From NCBI RefSeq assembly GCF_024586455.1, contig NC_065921.1, forward strand, positions 7,347,401 through 7,411,400: a stretch of 64,000 nucleotides of DNA, in the 5' to 3' direction. The DNA is from Bactrocera neohumeralis. Taxonomy: Eukaryota > Arthropoda > Insecta > Diptera > Tephritidae. Both the position numbers and the translations under genes were made by a program. The first letter of the stretch is position 1. The number at the start of each line of letters is the position of its first letter. This document shows, in pieces, positions 24,500-38,400 of the stretch. Below the pieces are notes generated by a model. The model saw nothing but the letters and a program-made list of their open reading frames with translations. It ran no database searches and had not been told where the DNA came from.

Positions 24500-25325
24500 A
24501 AAGGGTTGCCACCTATTTTAAAAATCTAAAACAATCCACCTAAATGAAAATTTTTAGTTTCAACAGTTGATAATACAAAAAAAACATTAGATGAAGAAAT
24601 AAAGCAGCCTTAGGGCGCTTAACGTTGGAAACAAAAGTTGAGACGAGTTGCCACCTGTTTAAAATTTATCTTTCAGTCAATTTCTTGAGATAAATAAATT
24701 ATTATCATTCGAATATCAAACTAAAGCTATTTTATTCAACTTTCGGTACACATTTTTTTTGTGCAGTGTTGCCACCTATTTAGAAATTCCTGTTAAAACA
24801 GTTTAGTAAAATAAATAACTCAATACAGCGACAAAAACCAAAGAAAAAATATATAAGAAAGTTTACAGTTAAAAAACTAACTTAATAGGGTTGCCATCTT
24901 TTTGAAAATTCTAAAACAATCTACCTGATTTCAATTTTAGTATCACTTTGTAAAAGCGACTCTTCATTAAAATTTTTTTAAGAGTTGCCACTTGTCTATA
25001 AACTAGTATTAAAACAGGACTTACCACCTGCTTAAAATTTATATTGCAGTCAATTTTATGAGAAAACCAAATTATTACAACTCGATTGACAAACTTTAGC
25101 AGTTTTATTCAACTTTCGGTTAAATTTTTTTTGTGGAGAGTTGCCATCTGTTTAGAAATTCTCATTAAAACATTTTCCAACTGAAAATGCTGACAACAAT
25201 ACAATCAAATTGATTTCAATTTGAGTATAGAACTGCAGAGAGTTTATACTACTTTCCGATGAAAATTTTTTTGGGGGAGAGTTGGCATTTGGTTTGAAAT
25301 CTTTACGCCACCTTTTTAAAAAATC
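24500..25325 (-). repeat. Array 2 of the GGTGGCAAC-core repeat (8-9 units, opposite strand)
   Basis: The complement core, GTTGCCACC or GTTGCCATC, recurs at about 24504, 24646, 24767, 24889, 24982, a degraded unit near 25022, 25138, 25277 and 25303. Spacing is about 90-145 bp. Recurrent companions are TATTCAACTTTCGGT just before the core and TTAAAAC or TCTAAAACAATC(C/T)ACCT after it. It is the same core as array 1 in inverted orientation. Confidence 0.72.
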
Positions 25326-27292
25326 TAATATGTATATTCAAATAATCATTACAAGATATCTATTATCTAGCAATATATAAAATATATCTAGGACGATCTC
25401 CAAAAGAGTCTAAGCAAACCTACTTGTAGACAACTGGACCGAAATATTTGAGTGATGTTGCACTTGGCCTTGGAACTTCATAACGAAAATAACGTATTTC
25501 GAGAAGCATCACTTTCCAATCCCAAATGACTATATAACAAGGAATTATTAAGTCTATCGATATATATGTATGTATGTTTAGCAGATCGGAGTGTCAACTA
25601 CTTTTTCAAACTCCCCGGTATATTAGTGACTTGAACCGAAGCTATTGGCGATTGCAAAGCCGAACTTGCAGTAGCAGTGCTTCCTGAACTCAAAGTAAGG
25701 AGAAGTTTTACACACCTTCGTACCATATTTTCCACTCTTCGGAGACTTCTCTCTACCCCAACGTAGACTGTTTGTACTTTAAATATCTTACTAGCGCATT
25801 AAATTCGCGAAATATGCATTGCTAATGGCTCACCGTGAAAATTGTAAAAGCAACAACAACTATAACCAACAATATCAGTACCGAAAGAAATTGCTATGAC
25901 GTTCAAGCAAATATTTTCGTGGGCGAACGGGTGGCGTACACACGTTTATGGTGAATTCGAAAACAATGTAACGGGTATGGCTATATTGGTCGACGCACAC
26001 ACACTCGCACCCACGCACACATGCACACAGCTGACAACGCGCAGATGAAAGCGAATACTGCGAAGCTGATGTCTGATGGCGGCAACGCGATCCAAAGTCG
26101 TAATATTTTTTATGCGCAATATTTTGTAATTCTAAATATGTGTGTGTGTAAGCTGGTGTATGTGTGTATTGCATTTAAAATTGCGATTTTTACGCACCAA
26201 CAAACACACACAAACACCTACAACAACTGCAACTTGTGTACACTTCGTGCGTTGCACATTGTTTTTGCCTAAGCCTCACGGTTCTTTTCGCTCATTTTTG
26301 GCATTTAAACTTCAAACGATAAACGTCAGTTTGATTGTTATTGTTGCTGCTATTTTACGCAATGCCAAGTTTTATTTGCATTCGCATTTCGTTTTTGCTC
26401 GTTATGGGCGCTTAGCAACAACAATTCTAGAAAATACACCAGCCAGCTGGATGCCTGCCGCCTGCCTGCATGCAGAATTGTACACTACCTTAGTTGTTGT
26501 TGTGGTTGTTGTTGTTGCTAAGCGTATTTGTGTCAGTTAAAGTGACACAAAACGGAAAAGGCGGCAGCGATTTCCGGCGCATTGCAACTGTCACGAAGCT
26601 GACGCAAAGCACTGCCACCACGAGCACACTCTGAATACAGTCCACCTAAACACACACATAACAAGTCACACTCATACATGCACACAATGTCGCCAGCAAT
26701 CAGTTGCGGTGCACCTTTTTGGCAATCTGCAGCGAAGCGGATTAGTTTTTACTTTTTTACGCCGTCGCAGTTTCAATAATTCTTCAATTTTTTCGCTCGA
26801 AAGTATTGAGCCGTGCCGCTGCCACGCTGTCAGTGTGTCTGTGTCGTTGCATTTTCTTTGTTGGCGCGTATATTTTTTTGTTGACAACGCGCTTGCTTCG
26901 CACCTGCTTTGGCGCTTAGTTTTGATTGCCAGCGCTCGAGAGAGGATTTTCTCACCATAAATTGTGGTTGTGACACTTCTAATGTATTTTCCCATATGGA
27001 TTTTCAGTTATTTGTCGAAGTTGTTTCCGTTTCTCAACTGAAGAGGTTTTTTCTTTTTCGTGTCAAGTGATTTTATGAAGAATTTTGATTGAGTTTTTGG
27101 TAGAATTGGCATAAATGTGTCTCCGCAAATGCAAATTTCGCTTACTTAAAATTTTTCACTTAGCTCAAGTTTACCATAAATCCATAAGGGAGTATTATTG
27201 GCTTAGGAACAATTCTGTGAAGTCTGAAGTCTTTCTGTGGAGTATTTGGCATACAAGTAATCTAAAATATTGTGTTCTTTATTAAGTAAATA
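25326..27292. other. No recognised gene; GC-richer middle part
   Basis: The part at about 25900-26960 is GC-richer and has open frames on both strands, but none has a recognisable domain or codon pattern. (CA)n and CACACA words are common. It could be regulatory. Confidence 0.35.
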
Positions 27293-28550
27293 ATATAAGG
27301 TAGTTAGAAAGTGTTATCGCATTTCAAATAAACTTCCACTTATTTTTTTTTATATTTATAATGAACTTTAATGAACCAAATATGTACCATTTTGGTAGAC
27401 CACTTTTTGCGATTTTTCCGCTAGAGACATTATGCCATCAGTGTAAAACTTTTCTGGTTTCTCGGCTAAAAACTGCGACAAGTAATTTTCACAGGCTTCT
27501 CTTGAAGCCAACTTTACTCCACTAAGGCAGTTCTGCATTGCCCGAAACAAATGGTAGTCTGATGAAGCAAGGTCAGGGCTATATGGTGGATGCATCAAAA
27601 CTTCTCAGGCAAGCTTTGCCAGTTTTTGCCGAGTCATCAAAGCTGTGTGTGATCTAGCGTTGTCTTGATGGAAGACGAAGCTCTTTCTGTTGATCAATTC
27701 TGGCCGTTTTTTTCTATTGCTTGCTTCAGTCTCGTCAGCTATTGACAGTAACATGTCGAATCAATCGTTCGACCAGACTGGAGCAGTTCATAGTGGATGA
27801 TTTCTTTCCAATCTCATCAAACACTCAGCATAACCTTTCAAGGCCTCAATCCTGGCTTTGCGACCATTTGTTGAGCTTCACCACGCTTGGACCATGGTCC
27901 ATCTTGTATCCATTCGCTTCAGAAATGGTTCGATTTCATTTCGTTTCAGCAAAGAATCGCAGATGTTAATTCGGTCCTTTAAATTTTTCACAGACAATTC
28001 ATGTGGTACCCAAACATCGAGCTTCTTTTTGTAGCCAGCCTTTTTTTAATGGTTCAAAACCGTTTGATAATGAATGTTATGTTCCTTAGCGATGTCATGG
28101 CTGCTTATATGACGGTCCTGGTAAATTTATTTCATGGTTTCATTGACTTTTTCAACGATAGGTCGATCAGAGAGAGGTGCATCTTTCACATCGAAATTTC
28201 CAGAATGGAGCGAGCGAACCATTGTTGTGCTACACGAACTGGTATAGCATCGTCTCCGTAAACTTCACAAATTTCATTAGTGGCTTGCGTGGCATTCTTC
28301 CCTTCTTTATAGAAAAAATTTTCAAAAATATATCGAATTTCTTCATTATTTTCATTCATTTTAGAACAGCTGTAACTTTTCAACTTCCCCGATTTTTTTA
28401 AATTTTATTTTGGTTCAATGAAGCTTAAAATCTTACCTTTCCAGCACTACATAGTATGACACAATGTTATCGGTAGCACAGGCGATACCATATACGAATC
28501 CAACGACATCTATTGAGAAAATACGAAAAGACTTATTCTACTACCCAATA
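27293..28550 (-). mobile_element. Degenerate mariner element, copy B
   Basis: Near full length (about 1.25 kb). The minus strand encodes the N-terminal HTH (NENNEEIRYIFENFFYKEGK then AQQWFARS; 28186-28383). It also encodes the C-terminal block with the third catalytic position, HPPYSPDLASSDYHLF, and the end NGTYLVH (27368-27598). The right terminal repeat, reverse-complemented, begins TTGGGTAGTAGAATAAG then TCTTTTCGTATTTTC. The left end (GGTAGTTAGAAA, CGCATTTC) is more decayed. It is the same family and orientation as copy A at 11.2 kb. The frame is broken by frameshifts and a deletion in the middle (near 27895), so it is inactive. Confidence 0.88.
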
Positions 28551-29985
28551 TTAACAATTTAATTTCAGTATTTTGTATAATTTTTTATATAAACAAATAA
28601 TAAATGCGCCACAATATACAGTAGTAATATTTCATTCCAAATTATTGACACTTTACCCCACCCATGTTTCAACTTCCTAAAATATATATCAAATACGTGC
28701 TAAATCACCTATCTTTTAAATCGTAAACTAAACAAAAGTTGTAAAAATATTTTAGGCTTGGCATAAAATTACTAAAAATCAAAACAGCAAAATACCAGAA
28801 CTATGACATCACGACAAGCGAGCAGTCTTTTCCCAGTAGTGATGTGAGATTCCAAATGCGAAAAGCTTTACAGTCTTGTAATATACATATACATACAAAC
28901 AAATATACCCACTCGTACGAGTACTTGCGTTAGGAGTATTAGATATTGTCGTAGAACTCAGCATGAGACGCTGAGCTGAGCGCAGCTGGTTACTCAAGCG
29001 CGCAGGTGTCAACACGAAGGCAGCAATTTCTGGAATTTTTCATTTGGTTTCACTCAACCGTCGCACCATAGGTGACTACGTTTGTGGTTCTCTTAATTTA
29101 TGTGTGTATGTGGCCATAATGAACTGGCGGCTGAGGCTAAGCAGTTATCAGCAAAAAAAAATTAAAAAGTGCTCACGGCGTTTTCATTCACAAGTTATTG
29201 ACTTGTGATTGTGCACAGAACACGAGTGTAGTTTCTAGTTATGCTTATGTAATAGCGCATAATAAGTATGAACAGTTAAGCGTATTAAAGCGTAATAAAT
29301 CACTTACTCTTACCTACTTGAGATGAAAGAATTCTATAATTGGAACTGAAAAGTCTATAAATCTTCATATAAGTTTTGCAGTTTTAAACTAAAAACACAA
29401 CAACAAAAAAGCGTAACATCTGAGATTTCATTATAGTTAACCAAACATTTGAATGGAATTCGAAAAAAGTTCATATTTCGCTTTAGAATTATTAAGGTCC
29501 TACTTTCTCGATAGATTCGTTAGTTCACCTATCTTTGGCGCAACAAATTTCCTCTCTCTTCCTTCCTGAATCGTTGTAAAAAATCAATAAAAAAACTTAC
29601 TTTCAAAAACTTTCCATTTGAAGATTATTGCTCTCGATGCAACATGAAAAAAGTTGCCCAAAATTGGACTTAAAAAAAAACAGAGCTCTACTCTTATAGA
29701 ACAACTTTCCATTTTTCATGATCAGCTTTAATAATGCTAATTACAACGTTTATTTAATATTTATAAAGTTATGCCTAAAATGTATTCCGACTCCAAATGC
29801 ATAAAGGCAGTTATTAATATATTTTTTTTTTAGTCAATTACACTATGGACCTCCGCATTTGGTTTATACTAAGAAAATTCATTTAAGATCAATAATTTTT
29901 CTGAAAACATACTCGGATGAATATTAATATTACTATTAATTGGGTCTGGTTAGTTTGGAAGACTGATTCCCCAATATGGCGGGCG
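28551..29985. other. No recognised gene
   Basis: Intergenic spacer; nothing recognised. Confidence 0.4.
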
Positions 29986-30665
29986 GATCACACTTCAACT
30001 GCTATATGCACTCCTTTGTGAAGTCATATGAAAACTCATGTAGATGGTTATTAGCACTCGACAAAGGGCCTTGAAGGAAAGATGGAGTCCTGTGTAGAAG
30101 TCCACGCAAGTGGGGTAAGTTCTCTCAGCGCCATTCACTTGGGAGTGGCTTAAGCAGCTGATGACTTCCGGTCTTAGACCGAGTATCCGCTGGGTAGCCA
30201 AAAAATCCGTTGAAAGCGAGTTAAAGTGAGAAAGCGAACAATCCCACACCTGGGTTATTCGCGGTGTTTGGAACCCGCCAAGTAAAAAATGGCCCACAAT
30301 GAAAAGGACTCAACACCCTCGGATGGCCATAACTGCGTAAGGGATCAATATGGCAATAAAGGACGCAATCAATCGATTACAAACATGCTTGGGTTCTTTA
30401 TTTTCAGTTCCGCAATTTCATCTGGATGTCTAAACGTCTGAGGTCCAAGGTATTTTAGCCTTGATCAGACTAAGGGGCAGTCGAAAGAAAGTTTTGGGCG
30501 AATATATTTCATCTTCTTCGAAGCAGATTATTCTGAATGAGATTAGACTTCTAACGATTTACGCTGGGCCAGAAGGGCATTGTGATTGGTAGACTACTAG
30601 CGCTTGCCGAGTTCGCCTGAGGCCCAACCATCCAGCAGTGCATAGCAGCGAAGCTCTTACCCGTT
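29986..30665 (-). mobile_element. LINE (non-LTR retrotransposon) 3' remnant
   Basis: The minus strand reads, with frame shifts, QSQCPSGPA then CFEEDEIYSPKTFFRLPLSL and IKAKIPWTSDV. This is the end of a LINE polyprotein, where a Cys/His-rich segment follows the RNase H domain. Bases 30605-30640 also align with 57285-57325 of the RNase H fragment at 57 kb (TGGATGGTTGGGCCTC against TAGATGGTTGGGCTTC on the minus strand), so both come from one family. The part at 29986-30400 would be the element's 3' end and is less certain. Confidence 0.6.
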
Positions 30666-30929
30666 CTCATTCTGTCGCTAGTGCGACTGAAATACCTTTC
30701 CAAGAGAGTTCATCCGTTTCGTAAAAAAATCATTACTTCTTTCTTGTGTATTACACAAAATTTTCTTCAGTGTAATCCGTTTTGATCACTGATTAGCATT
30801 GTTGCTTGCACTTTTTGACGCTTGTTCGCTCTTGTTTACTTTGCCATAGCTTTATTTTATGCTTTTTTCACCCGCACTCTTTGATGTACGATTTCGCATT
30901 AAGTTGCTCACTCAAAATTCTACTTTATT

Positions 30930-31157
30930 ATTTTTCGGCTTAACAACAACAGCAGCAACTACGCAGCAGCGAGCAGTCGAATTTTTATTTCTAAGCCAAA
31001 AACAAGTTAGACAAGTCGCAGCAGCAAGAAAAAAGCTCAGCGCACAAAGTGAGAAGCTAGGAGCAGAGGCAAAAGTCAGAAGATCGCCGGCTAAAGTGGG
31101 AACCAGCCACTTTGTGTGTACTGGTCAAGAGCGCCGCAGCTCAGCGAGATCTGTGAA
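30930..31157 (+). other. jbug: Candidate jbug 5' UTR exon
   Basis: A GC-richer stretch ends in a good splice donor, GTAAGC at 31158. A possible initiator (AGCAGTCG) is near 30975. The next good acceptor, 31792, begins the exon that holds the jbug start codon. The start of transcription and the link between these two exons are inferred, not shown. Confidence 0.3.
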
Positions 31158-31252
31158 GTAAGCGCGTGGTGAGAGAGCGTGTGCAATGTGCGCCTGCGCT
31201 TGTGTGTTGGTGAGCGCGCACATTGTTCATTTTCATTTTCGAAAAGCGTGCA

Positions 31253-31260
31253 TGACGTCA
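31253..31260. promoter_or_regulatory. CRE palindrome TGACGTCA near the jbug 5' end
   Basis: Perfect CREB/ATF-type site between the two candidate 5' UTR exons of jbug, about 0.95 kb before the start codon. It lies in a GC-richer region (31140-31640) that is the best candidate for the jbug promoter. Confidence 0.35.
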
Positions 31261-31791
31261 TCGTTTTTTGCGATTTGTTGACGTTCTGAGGCAGGTTTCT
31301 CAAGCCAAGTCTAAATATGTCTGTAAAGAGCTAAGCTGTTGTTGATTTATCGTTGTTGTTGTTGTGGTTGCCGCTGTACAAGCTTGCTACGAAAAATGAG
31401 TAGGCCGACTTGAAATGTTGAAACTGTGTGGGTTGGCGCTGAGCTGAGTCGAGTGCACACTGGTGTTGGTGAACGAATCAAGCGGAGCGGATTTTTGAAT
31501 AGATTTTTGCTTTTTGTTCCAACATTCGCCAAAACTAATTGGCGAACTTGGCTAAAAACGCGTTTCAGTCTGAGCGCAGCAGTGGCTGAGCGCGCACACA
31601 CGACAATTCGACGCGTGAAAAGTTGGCAATTTTTTGTGTATAAAATCAAATATATCTTTGTAGCTTGGTTCAAAGGCTTAAGCCTGACTATAAAGGCAAA
31701 AGTGTTGGCAAATTTTATTACATAATTGTTAAGTAAATTGAAATCGTGTTTAAGTAGTGTTAATTGTAGCTTTTCTTTCCTCAAATTTCAG

Positions 31792-32206
31792 CGTTAACGA
31801 AACGAAATATTCAAAATCGCAAAACGCAATTTATTAAAAAAACTTAGAGTTAGCAAGCTGCCCAAATAAGTGAGTGCGCAGCAGGTGATTGCCTACCCAA
31901 TAAATCTCCTCCAACAGGCAAATTGAAAAAGAACAAAGCGCGCACTCGTGCCTGGGCGAGTGTCTGTGCAGTTGAGTGTGTGTTGGTGTGCTTATATTTA
32001 GTACACAAAATTAAATCAACGTTAGACGTAACCGTGCGAAGTTCACTATGAAAACAAAACGCAAATTGTGTTAAACGCCGAATATCGCACATTTTGCTCT
32101 ACTCTTTTCACAACAACAACGAGAAAAAAAGAAAAAGAATCCGAATACTAAGAAAAATAAGTGCACGAATCGCTTAAGTGACAGTGTGTAGTCATCCTCG
32201 CGCAGG
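31792..32206 (+). other. jbug: jbug 5' UTR part of first coding exon
   Basis: A pyrimidine-rich acceptor (CTTTTCTTTCCTCAAATTTCAG, ending at 31791) precedes a stretch without introns that runs into the start codon at 32207. If transcription instead starts inside 31430-31600, this would simply be contiguous leader. Confidence 0.4.
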
Positions 32207-32443
32207 ATGGATGTGAAAGATATTAAAGGTGCCAAAGTGACACACGCCGGTCTGCTGAAACACAACACCGATGGCAGCACCGAAACGCAGAAGATCACCC
32301 ATGCCGGTTTGGTGGCGCGCAGCCCCGAAGGCACCGCCGCCAAGGGCATGAACATACGCGGCAACGAGGACCTATGGGTCGAAATACAGGCGAACACATT
32401 TCGCAATTGGGTGAACGAGCATTTGCGTCCAACGGGCATGCAG
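32207..32443 (+). CDS. jbug: jbug coding exon 1: leader and start of CH1
   Basis: 79 codons. It begins MDVKDIKGAKVTHAGLLKHN and ends with the first helix of CH1 (LWVEIQANTFRNWVNEHL). The donor is CAG|GTGAGT at 32444, phase 0. THAGL occurs twice (residues 12-16 and 31-35). The start at 32207 is the first ATG in frame and follows CGCAGG. Confidence 0.93.
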
Positions 32444-35400
32444 GTGAGTGTTGCAAAGTTCTCTCTACTTATAAATTAATCAAATTATGTACTCAAAAAT
32501 GTATATTAAATTTGTTAAAGTAAAGGTTAATTATATATATTTAAGAATATTACGTTTGCAAGCACATTTTCCTTAATGCTTAAAAAAAACTGTGTTTCCT
32601 ATTAAAGGATTCCATGAGGTTTTATTTTTAATTGTACAAAGATTTTTAACTTTTATAAAAGATAGTCAGACATTTTCCAGTAAGTCTCAGAAGTCTATAT
32701 AACCACCTTCGAAGTTAGTGAAAAGTATAATTTTTATATCTTTATACCCTGAACAGGGTATATTAAGTTTGTCACGAAGTTTGTAACACCCAGAAGGAAG
32801 CGTCAGAGGCCCTATAAAGTATATATGTAAATAATCAGTATGTTGGGCTCAGTCGATTTAGCCATGTCCGTCTGCCTGTCTGTCCGTCTGTCTGTATATA
32901 TACGAACTAGTCCCTCAGTTCTTAAGATATCGTCTTGAAATTTTGCAAACGTCATTTTCTCTTCAAGAAGCTGCTCATTTGTCGGAACTGTCGATATCGG
33001 ACCACTATAACATATAGCTGCCATACAAACTGAACGATCGGACTCAAGTTTTTGTATGGAAAACTTTTGCATTTGACAAGATTTATTCACGAAATTTGGT
33101 ATAGATTATTTTCTAAAGCCACACTGTAATCTCCGAAGAAATTGTTCAGATCGGATTACTATATCATATAGCTTCCATTCAAACTGAACACATAGTTACT
33201 AACAGAAATTCACCTGTGAAGGGTATTAAGCTTCGGAGCAACCAAAGTTAAAGTTTTTTCTTGTTTTTTTTTTTTAATTTTTTTAATTAAATGAAGATAT
33301 TTAATTTTTACTGCAAATAATCTGCCTTTTTCATGTCAGTTTTTAGGTTTAGAATGTAAGCTAAAAAAATAAGCCAGACTTAGTAGCTTCGAGTAACTAA
33401 AACGAATGTATACCACCACAGTACGGACGTAAACCCATATTATATTATATTTCGTAAAAAAACACAAGTTCCCTCCGACAGCTCCACTCGTTTATATTGG
33501 TGGAGGGTTTCCATGCCTTATAGAATTGATGGAAAACTTTGTGGCATAGGCTAAATTTTAATATTCGTTTACGAAATTCCTAATTTAGAGAATAGCAATG
33601 TTTTTTTTTATAAAAACACACTTTATACAGTTACTTTTCCAACTGTTATTACCAAATCCTTTAATTGTATTTAAAATTCGTTGACTTTTAGCCATTCGTT
33701 TTCACAATTTAACATATTAAAGTCAAGCTTACGGCATTATTTGTAGAACACATGCAAATCGCCAGCCATTTCCGGTGGACAAATGTGCACCATACCATGC
33801 TAGCGGGTGTGGGCATGCCAGCTAAAGACAGTTATATACAAAGTTGTGCATAAATATTAATGCATGTCAAGCTAAGTAGGTTCCTTCCGCAGTATTTCCG
33901 CACAAAAATAGGTAAATGGATATTGCAAAACGTAATTGCAGCTATCTTATACACACACACACACATGCATGTATGTATGTATATATATCGCTGACTTGAA
34001 CAATTGTGACTAAATAGCAAAAACACATTGCTTATTAACACACAACACAATGAAGTTCTCTATATGAACGAAAAACAAAAATATTAAGCATAAGATTTGT
34101 TGTTGTTGTTGTGGCAATGGCAAGATGGCCTAAAATGTGCAACCCACACGCAAATTGCTTGAAATATACCAGCATACACGTACGCTGTATACCCGCACAC
34201 ATCTCACCCGCCATAATTCTAACGTCTGTTCTGGCATAATCACACACATCTACCGATTTAAGCCCACATGCGTCCCCCACAGGCGTCTCTACATATCACT
34301 GCTTAAGTGTGTACAAATGCGGTGGATTGGTGTAATTTATATTCATGCCATGTTAACATATTAGGCGAACAAGTCCACGTTTGCCCATGGAGCCAGCTCT
34401 AAATGTAGCACGAGGAAACCACTGCTCGCACATATGTAGGTATATATATGTATATATATATAGGTACATATGTACTAATTTGTATTATCAATGAAAACGC
34501 CTTATTTCCGAATTCAAGCTGCCATAAAGAGTTAAATAATGGCATGACATTGTTGTTATTAACAAAGAAGTAGTTAAATATTTGCCACGCGGATATTGCT
34601 GGCATTCGATTTTTCCCACTCATTTGTATTCTAATTAACATATACCTTTAATTAAAATAAATACTTACTCAATGAATGCAGACTTATTGTAGCCAACTTT
34701 AGTTAACTTAGCATACAATTTAAGTTTTTTGTATTTCTGTTGGGTGTGGTATCGTTAGCAGCATGGCATTAGCCGCGCAGAATTTACTTAGGAGTTTTAG
34801 AGAGTCTTCTTGCAACTTCAAGAGGGAAGCTGTGCGATTTCTAATGAAATATTGATGTGTATAGCAGCTAGCTGATTTTTTATTCACTGAGATATTTCTC
34901 TTTTTATTTATTTAAATTCTATCATGAAAATTTGTCTCCACTTTTGAGAAATCCTTGAGACAACGAACGTTAATGTTTCTTATGGAGTGGAATTGAGAGA
35001 GTTTGATTAACAAAATTTAAGTTTTCAAAACCTATCATTTACACATAAATATTCTAAAACAGAAGCTCAATTCGTGGCTCTTCTAATATTTAATAGAAGC
35101 AACTTCCATTTTTTGAGAGTTTCCTGATGTGCCGAAATTTTTTGGTACAAATTTTCTAGAAAATGTATAATTTCACTACTAGAAGGTCTTATAAAAATTT
35201 GTTGATAAACCAGTGAATTTTCTATATTTAATACATGAAAATCGGTTATATTATAATTTTAACAAGTTTTCTCGTTAAAACAAAAAAATGGTTCTACCAG
35301 TTGTTAGTTGATACCGAACCCACTAGAAATATTTATAAAATGAATTTACAGTTGAAAAAAAGTATATTCGTTCGCACTGAAGCTATCATTCCCTCTACTA

Positions 35401-38400
35401 TTTTGATTTTTTTGATCTATAAGTTCATCCGGCAGTGCTTCCGTCTGAACAATTTGTACATGTTCCATTAAAAAGTTGACGAGAATGAATTTGGAACTCT
35501 TGATCTTTTGATATCGATTATGTGAAGGATTTGGTTTTTTCTTTTACACTGTACAACACAGGACTGGTTGCATTGCTTTTTGAGAGAATTAGTGTGAGAA
35601 AAATTGTTTTTTCGATTTTCGAAGTCAGCAATCAAAATCGAATAGACTGGGTAAGGGATCAGTTGCATTGCTTTCTGTGACATTGAGTTCAAGAAACGAA
35701 AAATTTTATTTATTTTTTTCAAAGTCAGCATCCAAAATCGAAGTATTTGTCTTCGAATGTTGAGGTAGAGGTTATTGAATACGTACTTGTTAATTACACT
35801 ATTTACGCTACTAAAAACGTAATAATATCAAAACCTTCTACATTTTTATACTTATATAGCTTATTTGACAGATGTTATTAGCTTTCGAAGTCGGGCTTGC
35901 ATTTTCGAAATACTTTTTTTATATTTTTTCGAAGTTCCGAATTTGAGCATCTGTCTGATAAACATGACAGAAAAATTGTATAAAATGATATTTTCCATAT
36001 TTTTATTTTTTTTTTAATAATATTTACTTTAATTAAAAATAATATTTTTTTATTAAGCCTAATCTCCAACTTCGAAGGTATTTATATACTTACATAGATT
36101 TTAGAAACTTACTTCGAAAACTTGAAAGTTATTTTTTACTTACTTAGGACTCAAAAATAGGTTTCTTCACTATGCAATTTACTCCAGCCGATTGTTGTAT
36201 AGTTTAATTATTAATATAAAACAAAAACATAACTTGGATCCTACCTGCAATTAATATCAAACTTTAGGTATTTACCATATTTAGCCAACAATCCTGTATA
36301 CTTCGAGCTACTAAGTACTATGGTTTTTTACTATCTAATCATTTTTCGAAAAAATTCGACTATTCATATCGCTTTACCGAATTGGGTTATGCAGTATCTG
36401 TCAAACTGAATTGTCTAGATTGAAGTTCAAAATTTATAGTCATACAGGTTTTAGACACTCAATTGCTACCCCAAGGCCAAGGCAACATGATTGGTCCAAT
36501 TGTAGCTATCAATAACAATGCTTCCTATCGAAAAAATTCTTATAGCCATAAATGGTATAAAAAGATCTTTACTTTGGTTTAGATCGGCCAGTTTTTATGG
36601 CAGCTATATGCTAGAGGCTCCCATATTAATCGTTCCGACAAATGAACAGCTTCTTGGCGAGAAAAACTAAGGGACTAGTTCGCGTATATAGAGACGGATA
36701 GACCGACAGATAGACTGACTATTAACGCTGAACATTTATCTACATGTATGATCTCTGAATGTTTAAACCTGCATGGCAAACTTAATAAACCCTTTTCAGG
36801 CTTAAATATAAATGTTTAAAAAAGTATTTGAAAATTATTCGAAGACTTATTAAAATAAAAAAAATATTTATAAAGAAGTTATCGCCATTCGAAGAAGGTA
36901 AGACTGTGGTGTAAACAATATTTTCAGAAAGAATTCGGAATGGCTTAAAAATATTTTATTATATGCTCTCCACTTCTGAAAGAGATTATATTGCCAAACT
37001 GCGAAAATTATTTGGAAACTCATTATTGCTAAAAATCACTTAGATCTGCTTCAAGTCGTACTTTGCTTAACCTGTGTCACAATTATAATTTTTGTAGCGA
37101 AATATGCCAGTAATTGGTCACCATTAAAGGAGAGTAAACCGGGAATAATTATCTGTCATTGCTCGTGGAAATTATGGATAAATGGTATCTACCGGTAATT
37201 TTCCAATGAATCAACAATATCAGCTGCAGCTGACCATATTTGAAGTGAACTAAATGGATTTTAGTTAGAAAAAATCTAATTAGACTTACTAATTAAATTC
37301 TTCGAATCAATTAAAGTAATTATTGATATCGTAGTTAATGTCAATAAAAAGTGTGAATTTTCAGATTTTTTCGAAACATTTTTTGTCGACTCTAGACAAG
37401 CGTCAATAGAGAAAGGCACTGAATGGCGGTGAAAATCAATCAAACGTACCGAAATGCTTGTAATAAAATATTGCACAGTCCCCACCCAATATTGCACATT
37501 TATTGTTTACCTGCTTACGTCACAGCAAGCGAAACGATAAATTCCTCAGAGTCGGCACTTTGTGTTGCATGCCGCATGCCAATATAGGTTTACAACAGTT
37601 AAATGTACAAATAAATAATTTACATAAACTTTTAGAAATGCATGTGTGTGTGTGTGTGTTTATGGAAGCATGCCATGGGTTACGTTTGCATACAGTTAAT
37701 AGCACGCTCTCTCTCCCTTTAGATTGCGTTGCGTCTCTGCGCGCGTTTTTCGTCTAATGAGTTTGGCAGGCGGCTCAAGCGACTCGTCTCCACTGTAGAT
37801 ACATACTTGTTGTTGCTGTGGCAAGCAATTACCTGCGAGTTGCATAAAATCGTAATTTGATCGTAGTTTAACGATTTTTGCATTTTTTGCTCTCGCCTCT
37901 TGCTCTATTTTGCATTTTTGCATATTTGGCACTGTTCAAGCGGAACAATAGCAACAACAGCAACTAGTGTTAGTAAACGAGTAGAAATTGTATAGAAACA
38001 AGAAATTCACTTTTTATGCTTATTGAATTTCAGTTGGAATGGAGAAAAGACGCGTTTATCGACATTTATTTTAAAAATGGAACAAATACTTGTTTCTCTG
38101 CTTTTCAGTGATCATCGAGATAGTCTATGTGTGATAATAAATGTATTAAATATTTAATTGTCACTCGAGTTGTCACTTTTACGCACAGAGCTACTGGAAA
38201 TACGTCGACTAAGGGCTTATAAACATTTGTTTTGAGTTTTTCATGAAAATGCATTTAGTAACTAAATAGAAACCAGTAAGGTAGGGCTTAGTACGGATTT
38301 AACCGAACACTTCATACGGATTATATGGGGACTAGCTTAAGTTGTTACCCAATTTGATCTATTTCAGGCACAAAGATGCACCGTTATTAGAACATGCTCT

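Noticed and set aside
26021..26960. Clustered frames on both strands in a GC-richer region
   Set aside because: No recognised domain, frames conflict with each other, and CACACA repeats explain much of the composition.
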